A model generated the notes under the pieces. The model ran no database searches and was not told the DNA's origin. It saw nothing but the letters and a program-made list of their open reading frames with translations. From Pedobacter zeae (GTDB taxonomy: Bacteria; Bacteroidota; Bacteroidia; Sphingobacteriales; Sphingobacteriaceae), in contig NZ_JACIEF010000001.1 of the NCBI RefSeq assembly GCF_014196715.1, forward strand, positions 478,872 through 542,871: a DNA stretch of 64,000 bases. Reading direction: 5' to 3'. Shown here piece by piece: positions 1 to 6,755 of the stretch. Numbering within the stretch: the stretch's first letter is position 1; each line of letters begins with the position of its first letter. The position numbers and the translations under genes are program-made.

Positions 1-75
1 CGGAAGATCGGCATTAAACTCAATCCAGGTACACAAACATGATGTTCGCTTAACTTTCTGATGACATGTCATCTA

Positions 76-83
76 TAATTTTG
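76..83 (+). promoter_or_regulatory. Putative -7 box for the PAP2-GT39 operon
   Basis: TAATTTTG matches the Bacteroidota -7 pattern TAnnTTTG and lies 16 bp before the ATG at 100. No clear TTG is seen at the usual -33 spacing, so the call rests on the -7 box and its position only. Confidence 0.4.
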
Positions 84-99
84 CTTTCAAAGAGCGATC

Positions 100-783
100 A
101 TGCGTACATTAAAAAGATTAACCAAACTAAATTATTATTTTTTTTCTGCGCTGGTAATACTACTGTTGGCAATCATTTTTAATTTTAGTTTTTCAAAAAC
201 AGAGGGCTTCATTTTACTGAATCGCTTTCATGCCAAATGGCTCGATATTTTTTTTAAGTACCTCACTAATCTTGGCGATGGTTTGACCAGTATTCTGGCA
301 GTAATTATTTTGCTTACTATAAGGAAAAAGAAAAAAGCCTTTACCGTAGCCCTTGCTTATATCTATTCAGGATTACTGGTTCAGGCCGCTAAAAGAATAT
401 TTCACATGCCGCGGCCAAAATATTTCTTTGAGCAGACTTTGTTTCAGTATACCCATTTTGTTGAAGGCGTAAACATGCACGATCAGAATTCTTTTCCTTC
501 AGGTCATACCGCGTCAGCTTTTGCCTTAGCCACAGCATTGGTTCTCGTTTTCAAGAAAAAAGAAATCTCCTTTTATTGTTTATTCTTTGCTTTTTTAATT
601 GGCTACTCACGCATATACCTGGCGCAACATTTTCTTGTTGATGTAATTTTTGGAGCAGTAGCCGGTATAAGCTGTGCAATTTTAAGCTATCATCAAGTAT
701 ACGACCTTAAACTGTTCAGGTCGGCAAAGCTTAACAGAAGGTACAAACAGCTTAAAGTTACTGGTCAGGCTAATCCCATTTAA
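100..783 (+). CDS. PAP2-family membrane phosphatase
   Basis: A 227-residue integral membrane protein of the PAP2 (phosphatidic acid phosphatase type 2) superfamily, which hydrolyses phosphate from lipid or isoprenoid phosphates at the membrane. The three catalytic motifs are visible in order: KRIFHMPRP (about residues 98-106), SFPSGHTASA with the catalytic His near residue 135, and SRIYLAQHFLVD with the second His. Hydrophobic segments surround them. The stop codon is directly followed by the GTG of the next gene, a membrane glycosyltransferase, so the two are probably translated together. The exact substrate (undecaprenyl-PP, PGP or lipid A) cannot be told from sequence. The family call is secure. 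Confidence 0.88.
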   Translation: MRTLKRLTKLNYYFFSALVILLLAIIFNFSFSKTEGFILLNRFHAKWLDIFFKYLTNLGDGLTSILAVIILLTIRKKKKAFTVALAYIYSGLLVQAAKRIFHMPRPKYFFEQTLFQYTHFVEGVNMHDQNSFPSGHTASAFALATALVLVFKKKEISFYCLFFAFLIGYSRIYLAQHFLVDVIFGAVAGISCAILSYHQVYDLKLFRSAKLNRRYKQLKVTGQANPI

Positions 784-2313
784 GTGAAAGAAATTCCGGT
801 TAAACTTTGGCTTTTTATAATGGCGATGACGGCGGTCAAACTGATCATCGCCTCAGCAACAGCACTCGGAAACGATGAGGTATACTACTGGACATATGCT
901 TTAAACCTGCAATGGAACTATTTTGATCATCCTCCATTTGTAGCATGGTTAATCAGAACAACAACAGCAAACCTGCATTTTCATAGCGAATTGGCTGTTC
1001 GGCTGGGAGCCATACTATCATCTGCAATCGGTACAATAATCGTATATAAAATAGGTAAATTACTCCTCAATGCCCGTGTGGGTTGGCTTGCCGTATGCCT
1101 TTATTCTTCATCTTTTTACTGCAGCGTTATAGCTGGGGTATTTATTTTACCGGATAGCCCTCAAATGGTGTTTTGGTTGTGGGGCATCTTTTTATTATTA
1201 AAAATCACAAAATCGGTTCCACTCGGTCTGCCCACACTACACCTTTGGTGTTGGTTCGGTGTTGCATCAGGTCTTTGTATGATGTGTAAGATTCACGGCG
1301 TCTATTTATGGGTAGGCATTATCATGTTTGCACTGTTTGGTAATAAAAAATTATTGGTGCAAAAAGGCATGTATGTTTCCATGTTAATTAGTTTGATGAT
1401 TATATCTCCATTTATGATCTGGAACATCAAACATCATTTTATTACTTATACCTATCATAGTAACCGGGTTAGCTTGTTCCATGCCGGTATAAACCCGCTG
1501 GCTTTTGCGAGAGAAATTAGCGGACAAATATTTTACAACAACCCTGTTATTTTTTTCCTGGCCTGGATGGCAGTTGTTAGCTTCATCAAAACCAAACATT
1601 TTTTTCTTAAAAGTGAAATACAACTGCTACTATATTGTGCGCTTCCTCTTATTGCTACGTTGATTTTTCTTTCAATTTTCAGGGATACATTGCCGCATTG
1701 GTCTGGCCCGGCATATGCCTGTTTAATATTTGTTTCTGCATTGAAACTGGAGTCTTTTACACGATCAAGGTCAAAAGCAATTGTAAGCGCCAGCCTGTTT
1801 TTTTACCTGTTTGTGGTATGCGCCGGCCTGATTATAATCAATTTTTACAAGGGTACTTTTTCGCATCAAAAAGATCCAATGAGGTTAGGTGCCGGTGATC
1901 CGACATTAGACCTATATGGCTGGAAAGAAACCGGAAGGCTGATTGACTCCGTTTACCGCGTGGATAAATCATCAGAAAAGAATAAAACAGCCAAAACCAT
2001 CGTGATTACCAAGTGGTTTCCTGCAGCCCATTTAGATTTTTATGTTTGTAACAGAACAGGCCTGCAAACCTATGGCCTTGGAGAAATGTTCGATCTTCAC
2101 CAATATTATTGGTCGAACCAAACCAAACAGAAGTTAACTACGGGCGACAATGCCTATTATATTGTACCTTCTAATCTTTACGATGAAAACAGTATGAACT
2201 TTATCAAATCTCAATTTAAAAATTGTAAACCAGCAATTATGGCACCTATTTTAAGAAACGGTGTTGCCTGCAAAAACATCTTATTGTTTAAATTAAGTGG
2301 CTACAAAAGATAA
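784..2313 (+). CDS. GT39/ArnT-like membrane glycosyltransferase
   Basis: A 509-residue polytopic membrane protein resembling the dolichyl-phosphate-mannose mannosyltransferase/ArnT superfamily (GT39, GT-C fold), which transfers sugars from polyprenyl-phosphate donors to lipid or protein acceptors on the outer face of the inner membrane. The first periplasmic loop carries the hallmark acidic motif NDEVYYWTYAL followed by YFDHPPFVAWL (residues about 30-58). About ten hydrophobic segments follow, then a soluble C-terminal domain from about residue 365. The start is a GTG immediately after the preceding TAA; an internal ATG at 820 is possible but would remove part of the first membrane segment. 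Its pairing with a PAP2 phosphatase fits lipid-linked glycan or lipid A modification; that role is inferred. Confidence 0.78.
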   Translation: MKEIPVKLWLFIMAMTAVKLIIASATALGNDEVYYWTYALNLQWNYFDHPPFVAWLIRTTTANLHFHSELAVRLGAILSSAIGTIIVYKIGKLLLNARVGWLAVCLYSSSFYCSVIAGVFILPDSPQMVFWLWGIFLLLKITKSVPLGLPTLHLWCWFGVASGLCMMCKIHGVYLWVGIIMFALFGNKKLLVQKGMYVSMLISLMIISPFMIWNIKHHFITYTYHSNRVSLFHAGINPLAFAREISGQIFYNNPVIFFLAWMAVVSFIKTKHFFLKSEIQLLLYCALPLIATLIFLSIFRDTLPHWSGPAYACLIFVSALKLESFTRSRSKAIVSASLFFYLFVVCAGLIIINFYKGTFSHQKDPMRLGAGDPTLDLYGWKETGRLIDSVYRVDKSSEKNKTAKTIVITKWFPAAHLDFYVCNRTGLQTYGLGEMFDLHQYYWSNQTKQKLTTGDNAYYIVPSNLYDENSMNFIKSQFKNCKPAIMAPILRNGVACKNILLFKLSGYKR

Positions 2314-2412
2314 GGTAATATTATCTCATTTATAAGCAATTATGGCATATGGATGATTGCACTTGAATTAAAAATGCAATAAATTAGCTTAAAAATAAAG
2401 CCGATACCAATA

Positions 2413-3363
2413 ATGCCCAATAACAAAGTATACCTGCTAAGCACGCTGTTCCTTGCCATTTTATTATGCTCTATATCTTCAATGGGGCAAATTGTACTCC
2501 AGGATAAAAAATATCATGTAGAAACCAGGACATTTTCGCAAACTGACTCAGGTGCGCTGAAATTAGATGTTTATTATAGTGGTAAAATCACAGATACTAA
2601 ACCGACCGTGCTTTTTGTATTTGGTGGCGGCTTTGTAATGGGCCGCAGAGACAGCAAGTTGTTCGATCAATACTTTAACACTTTAATAGCACACAACTAT
2701 AAAGTGGTATCTGTTGATTACAGATTAGGGCTTAAGGGGAAAAAATTTCCCAGTCCGTTTAATACTTCCAACTTAAAAGCAGCGATAGATACGGCTACCA
2801 GTGATGTTTTCAGTGCAACAGATTACCTGATCAGAAATGCTAAAGAACTCGGTATCGATACCGCTATGATTATCTTATCGGGTTCAAGTGCGGGCGCCAT
2901 TACAGCACTGCACGCCGATTACAACAAGCGTAATGCAACAGCCTTATCGGCTAAGCTTCCCCAGCGTTTTCAGTACAAAGGAGTAATTTCTTTTGCGGGG
3001 GCGATATTAAGTTATCATGGCGCTCCAAAATACGCCACAACGCCAGCACCTACCATGTTTTTCCATGGTACTGCCGATAAACTTGTACCCTACAACAAAG
3101 TGAGGTTACTGAACAGGGGCTTTTTTGGTTCCAAATACCTTGTACGCACCTTCAAAAAAAACGGATATCCTTATTACTTTCAGTATGTACAGGACATGGG
3201 GCACGAAATAGCTGGTTCACCCATGGTTGAAAACCTGCCTGATATTTTGTGGTTTATAGAAAACTACATTATTAAAAAAAAGCATTACTTTATGGAAGTA
3301 AACTTTAAAGATGCCGATAAAAAAACCACTTTTAGTATACCACCCGCTTTGAAAAAGAGGTAA
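2413..3363 (+). CDS. Secreted alpha/beta-hydrolase (carboxylesterase type)
   Basis: A 316-residue protein with an N-terminal signal sequence (hydrophobic stretch to about residue 25, ending SMGQ). The body is an alpha/beta-hydrolase of the esterase/lipase class: an oxyanion motif FVFGGGFVMG (about 71-80), nucleophile motif GSSAGA (Ser near residue 159), an acidic residue in HGTADKLVPY and a His in MGHEIAG near the C-terminus. Such enzymes hydrolyse ester bonds in the periplasm or outside the cell. Substrate is not predictable. It appears to be a single-gene unit, 99 bp after the GT39 gene, and a weak hairpin with a T-run follows at 3474-3495. Confidence 0.82.
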   Translation: MPNNKVYLLSTLFLAILLCSISSMGQIVLQDKKYHVETRTFSQTDSGALKLDVYYSGKITDTKPTVLFVFGGGFVMGRRDSKLFDQYFNTLIAHNYKVVSVDYRLGLKGKKFPSPFNTSNLKAAIDTATSDVFSATDYLIRNAKELGIDTAMIILSGSSAGAITALHADYNKRNATALSAKLPQRFQYKGVISFAGAILSYHGAPKYATTPAPTMFFHGTADKLVPYNKVRLLNRGFFGSKYLVRTFKKNGYPYYFQYVQDMGHEIAGSPMVENLPDILWFIENYIIKKKHYFMEVNFKDADKKTTFSIPPALKKR

Positions 3364-3473
3364 CCAAACCTTGTTCTCATTATTTTTAGTTCGGAACGGC
3401 TATAATTAAAATTGCAGCCAGATATGACTGAGGGTTCCTGGTAAATGATAGTGAATGCTTTTTACCTTAAGCC

Positions 3474-3495
3474 CTAATCTTAACGGATTAGTTTT
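3474..3495 (+). terminator. Possible terminator after the esterase gene
   Basis: A 6-bp stem (CTAATC / GATTAG, 6-nt loop) followed by TTTT lies about 110 bp downstream of the esterase stop codon. The stem is short, so termination efficiency is uncertain. Confidence 0.3.
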
Positions 3496-3502
3496 CATGC
3501 CA

Positions 3503-3685
3503 TCAGGCCTCACCGGAGAGTATCCTTTCAATCTCCTTCATCATCTGTTCAGCTAAACGTTGTTTGGTTTGTACTTTCGATAAGTAGGCATCAGCAAATG
3601 TTACTTCAAGTTCATCCATAATAAACGCATATTTTGCCTTGAGCTCAATGAGGTCAATCTGAAGCTTATTTGAAAGATTTTGCAT
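3503..3685 (-). CDS. Small hypothetical helical protein
   Basis: A 60-residue ORF starting MQNLSNKL and ending ILSGEA. The composition is charged and leucine-rich with heptad-like spacing, suggesting one or two amphipathic helices; there is no signal peptide or membrane segment. I do not recognise a family. It stands alone between the esterase gene (opposite strand) and a 500-bp non-coding stretch. Clean amino-acid composition and an ATG start argue for a real gene. Confidence 0.5.
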   Translation of the reverse strand: MQNLSNKLQIDLIELKAKYAFIMDELEVTFADAYLSKVQTKQRLAEQMMKEIERILSGEA

Positions 3686-4185
3686 GCTGCAAAGTTAAAA
3701 AAGGAAGGCCATAATTTTGGACTCAGGTTTTATTTTTCTTTTTAAAAATAAACAAAACCGTTAAAACAATCTCCTGATTATTTCGTTTATATATCGATTC
3801 CGGCGTGGTTTCCGGAATAGTTTGTTTGGTTAGTTGATTAGGGATCACTCCTCAGGTGTATCCCTTTTCTTTTGTGCTTAGTTTTTTGGTCCCATCTTCG
3901 GGCTCACCTGATGCCACAAGCACCGCTTCATTTTTTTTAAGGTAGAAAAAGGTTGACGGATCACATACGAAAAAAAGCTTTGCGTAAAATCAACAGGACC
4001 GATTCGGACAGAATGAATAGATTTAGACTCATCTTTAACGTGCCATCAAAAGTAAGTGATTAGAAGTTGCTACCTGTTTTGGAACGGAATCAGATACAGC
4101 TTTACATTCCCCCGCTTTGACGAAATAATGGTTTAGTGTTCATTATTTCAGGATTCCCCTTCCAATTACACAGACAGACAATATA
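3686..4185. other. Gene-free stretch with one terminator-like hairpin
   Basis: About 500 bp with no convincing ORF. At 3840-3870 a stem AGGGATCAC / GTGtATCCCT is followed by TTTTCTTTT, which reads as an intrinsic terminator on the plus strand, but no obvious transcript precedes it. The rest is AT-rich sequence in which I see no feature. Confidence 0.5.
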
Positions 4186-4443
4186 TTATTCTAATCCGGC
4201 ACTAAAGTCTATCCCAAAATTAAAATCAAGAAGTTCTGTTGGGTGGATTTTTAAACCTATTGCCAATCTCACTAGCGTAATGAAACTTGGACTGGTTTCT
4301 CCATTTTCATATTTAATAATATCTCCGGTATTAACCCCGCTTCTTTTATAAAACTCACGATAAGAAAGTTTCTGTTTCTCCTTTAACGATTTTAGATGTT
4401 TACCGAAGCTTTTCAGAACTATTTTTTCTTTCTCACTAATCAT
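4186..4443 (-). CDS. XRE-family HTH regulator
   Basis: An 85-residue single-domain protein of the Cro/C1 (XRE) helix-turn-helix family. The core runs from FGKHLKSLKEKQ through LSYREFYKRSGVNTGDIIKYENGE to LVRLAIGLKIHPTELL, the usual five-helix repressor layout, with no extra domain. The ATG at 4443 is chosen over a TTG 21 bp upstream. An 18-bp near-perfect palindrome lies 54 bp upstream of the start and overlaps the putative promoter of a divergent structured RNA/small-protein unit, so it probably regulates itself and that unit. Such small XRE regulators are common in mobile islets of Bacteroidota; that is context, not proof. Confidence 0.82.
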   Translation of the reverse strand: MISEKEKIVLKSFGKHLKSLKEKQKLSYREFYKRSGVNTGDIIKYENGETSPSFITLVRLAIGLKIHPTELLDFNFGIDFSAGLE

Positions 4444-4496
4444 TTCATTGCTAATAAAATACAATCGGCAATGTCTTTGATATTTTATTTAAAAAC

Positions 4497-4514
4497 GTCA
4501 TGTAATTACTTGAC
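4497..4514. promoter_or_regulatory. Palindromic operator candidate between XRE gene and structured RNA
   Basis: GTCATGTAATTACTTGAC is an 18-bp palindrome broken only at one symmetric position (core GTAATTAC). It sits in the divergent intergenic region and its right arm overlaps a TTG that would serve as the -33 element of the plus-strand promoter. Probable binding site of the neighbouring XRE regulator (inference). Confidence 0.45.
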
Positions 4515-4540
4515 ATTTGGCTTTTTTTTATTTACTTTTA
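4510..4540 (+). promoter_or_regulatory. Putative promoter of the structured RNA/small-protein unit
   Basis: TTG at 4510-4512, a 20-bp spacer, and TACTTTTA at 4533-4540 (one mismatch to TAnnTTTG). Predicted start near 4547, about 50 bp before the first stem of the structured element. Confidence 0.35.
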
Positions 4541-4595
4541 CGTAATAAAAATAACAATCAGTTAAGGTAAAATTAAGAGTCTTGCAACCTCAAAT

Positions 4596-4872
4596 CTCAC
4601 GCCGTTGGAGCAAGACAGCAGATTTTATCCCATTTCTTATAGCGGAATTGCTATCTTTAGCTTTCCAAAATAAGAGTGGGCTTCTGCTGTAATTCCATTT
4701 CAACGTAAGGCGTGAGCGACAGCTATTTTACTGTTTTAGAAAACCGCAAAACTTCAAAAGACACAGGAAAAAATAGATGGTTGCCTACGCTATGCGTGGG
4801 TGCCTGTTTATCTTGTGTCTGGGCATTTTGCGGTGCCTCTAAAGCGGATATCGGGTTAACCCGCGCTTTTTT
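4596..4872 (+). ncRNA. Candidate structured RNA (leader or sRNA) with terminator
   Basis: Three ordered structures lie in 277 bp. First, a long imperfect hairpin at 4596-4716: CTCACGCC pairs with GGCGTGAG (4709-4716), GTTG with CAAC, ACAGCAGA (4615-4622) with TCTGCTGT (4683-4690), CCCA with TGGG and TCTTAT with ATAAGA. Second, a hairpin at 4743-4834: ACCGCAAAA with TTTTGCGGT, AGACACA with TGTGTCT, and an apical CCTACGC / GCGTGGG stem. Third, the palindrome CGGGTTAACCCG (4852-4863) followed by six T's (4867-4872), a terminator shape. The T-run abuts the ATG of the 76-residue gene, so this may be a regulated leader or a stand-alone RNA. I do not recognise the class. Confidence 0.5.
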
Positions 4873-5103
4873 ATGGATAGTTTTTCCCAATCAAATCACT
4901 TCCTTCTTAATCTGCCGATTACAGAACTTTCACTGTCTGAGAATTTTAAGCTCAGAAGTAAACTAATGGGGTTTTTTACCCTGCAGGATATTATTGGAAC
5001 CAACCAAAAAGATTTGCACGAACTGGAAGATTATTCTGAACACTGGTATTTTGAATTTGTAGATTTTTTACGCCGGAAGGATTTATTAAATCTTCTTGGC
5101 TAA
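4873..5103 (+). CDS. Small protein resembling RNA polymerase alpha C-terminal domain
   Basis: A 76-residue protein. Residues 15-76 (LPITELSLSENFKLRSKLM, GFFTLQDIIGTNQKDLHEL, then FVDFLRRKDLLNLL) follow the spacing of the alpha-CTD/helix-hairpin-helix fold, in which PIxxLxLSxR is followed by a G-x-x-T-x-x-D-L turn and a closing helix; here the turn reads GFFTLQDI. It is far shorter than an RNA polymerase alpha subunit and stands alone, so it is not rpoA. A role in nucleic-acid or polymerase contact is inferred only from the resemblance. The ATG directly follows the T-run of the upstream terminator-like hairpin, and the gene overlaps the convergent RteC-like gene by 4 bp. Confidence 0.6.
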   Translation: MDSFSQSNHFLLNLPITELSLSENFKLRSKLMGFFTLQDIIGTNQKDLHELEDYSEHWYFEFVDFLRRKDLLNLLG

Positions 5104-6239
5104 TATTTTTCCTGGGCAATGGCCAGCATGCTGACGATTTTGTTGATCACTTTTTCAATATCGGCCGAGGTATTTCCATAGTAAGCATTTTTAAAGCTTT
5201 TTTCTGAGATGATTTCTTTTTCTACGGTACTATAATGTTTCGTAACATATTGGTGTAGCATTTTAGGGCTCTGGGTGGTGATGATGCCGGCCTCAACCTG
5301 TAAATGAATGAATATTGCAAGTTGCCTTACGGTAAAAGTTACTTTAAAATTGCTGTCTAAAATGCCACCGCTACTGAGATCTTCTGCTATCGTATCTATT
5401 GATTTGAGGTAGCTGATCTCACTTTCGATATACCTTAGCAGTGATTCGTCAATATTGGGCAAATTTCTATGGTACGGTATGCTTATGGTTTTAAAAACCT
5501 GCCCAATCAGCTTCTTAAAGAAATGGATTAACCTGTATTGTTCGCTAATGTTTTCGCACTTTTGAAATTCATGATTAAAGTGGCTGCAGCAGGAATGATA
5601 AAAAGATGGATGGTTGAAATTTAATGAGGTGAGTAGCAGGATAATTTCTGGCATCTGTAAAGGAGGTACCAATTTAGTTAACGCCAATTTAACTGAACCA
5701 AAAAAATCATTTAGGTATACTACCTGTTCAAAAGTGAAACGCTTAGGGCTGCTTTTTAGGTGTTCAAATAGGTGTTTAAAGATAGCGATGGTTTCATCAT
5801 CAGCAAGCAGTTCTTCAAGATGATTTAAGATCTGGCCAAAATTTTCTGCAATAGTTAATAAAAGTTGTTTCTGAGTAGTGATAGAAACAGGGCAATCGTA
5901 ATCAAAATAATCGGGTAGGTACTGCTGAAGATCAAAAACCATTTGGTTGAGCAGGTGTACGATGCCGCAGATTTCTTCATTTTTACCTTGAGCAGCATTA
6001 AGATCACCTTCATCCACCATGGCTTCTAACTCATCCATCAATTGCATCAGGCCCCTTTGGTGTTGTCTGATGTACGCCTTTAATCTATCTTGTGCTATTT
6101 GGGTAATGTTATGCTGAACAGTATTAAACACCCGTTTACTTTCTTCTAAGATCTCGGCTGGCAGTTCCTTACGTACCGACTTACCTGCCTTAAGTGCATC
6201 TAAAATTATTTCCCTGAAGCTGATAAGTTCATACCTCAT
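5100..6239 (-). CDS. RteC-like conserved protein
   Basis: A 379-residue soluble protein, largely helical, without signal or membrane segments. The C-terminal 110 residues (from about VTFTVRQLAIFIHLQVEAGII through SEKSFKNAYYG to the end) resemble the C-terminal part of RteC-type proteins, first known as regulators of excision and transfer of Bacteroides conjugative transposons. The N-terminal half is Leu/Gln-rich and I do not recognise it. It converges on the alpha-CTD-like gene (4-bp overlap). With the XRE gene and the structured element it suggests a remnant or cargo islet of an integrative element, but no integrase, relaxase or tra gene is present. The family call is by pattern only. Confidence 0.45.
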   Translation of the reverse strand: MRYELISFREIILDALKAGKSVRKELPAEILEESKRVFNTVQHNITQIAQDRLKAYIRQHQRGLMQLMDELEAMVDEGDLNAAQGKNEEICGIVHLLNQMVFDLQQYLPDYFDYDCPVSITTQKQLLLTIAENFGQILNHLEELLADDETIAIFKHLFEHLKSSPKRFTFEQVVYLNDFFGSVKLALTKLVPPLQMPEIILLLTSLNFNHPSFYHSCCSHFNHEFQKCENISEQYRLIHFFKKLIGQVFKTISIPYHRNLPNIDESLLRYIESEISYLKSIDTIAEDLSSGGILDSNFKVTFTVRQLAIFIHLQVEAGIITTQSPKMLHQYVTKHYSTVEKEIISEKSFKNAYYGNTSADIEKVINKIVSMLAIAQEKY

Positions 6240-6755
6240 TTACTTAATAGCGAAAGGCCTAATTATAGGTTATTATTTTCATTTTTTTGTTTTGGCATGG
6301 TGAAATGGATCATTACTGTGGTGAAACCTGATTTCAGCACATTTTATTCACTAGTATTTTTGAACTTAATTCAATAAGCCCAACGAGGGCAGTTCATCAA
6401 TTATAATACGCTTGGTTGATTTTGCGAGCTAATCACAGATTTTGTATGGATTATCTTCTGCCCTTGATTGGATGCCCTGAAGCCTGATTTTTGTTGATGT
6501 GTTGATACATAGTTACATATGTTCAGTTATTGCGGTTATGGCGGATAACGGGAAGAAATAAGGTTAACATATGTATTGCTATTGTTAACAAATGTACCCA
6601 CAGTGCCATTCGTTTATGGCTAATTTTAATATTGAAATGTTGAATCATTAATTTAAATAAGATTGCATTTCATGTCACCTGTAACATCGTTGTTTAGAAA
6701 ATGCAATCGATTGCAGTGTGAAGTTAATTTAATTAACCATTTATATAAACCAATT
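6240..6755. promoter_or_regulatory. Upstream region of first susC, with inverted repeat
   Basis: About 515 bp without a gene. GTTAACA at 6563-6569 and TGTTAAC at 6583-6589 form an inverted repeat with a 13-bp spacer, about 170 bp before the susC ATG, and ACATATGT occurs twice nearby. This is a plausible operator for the susCD pair. I could not assign a convincing promoter. Confidence 0.35.

Noticed and set aside
4712..4966. 84-codon ORF through the second hairpin of the structured element
   Set aside because: Coding signals are poor and the sequence is better explained by the RNA stems and the terminator; it overlaps the more convincing 76-residue gene in another frame.
6663..6755. TTG-initiated N-terminal extension of the first SusC
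   Set aside because: The extension precedes a normal signal peptide starting at ATG 6756 and would displace it from the N-terminus.
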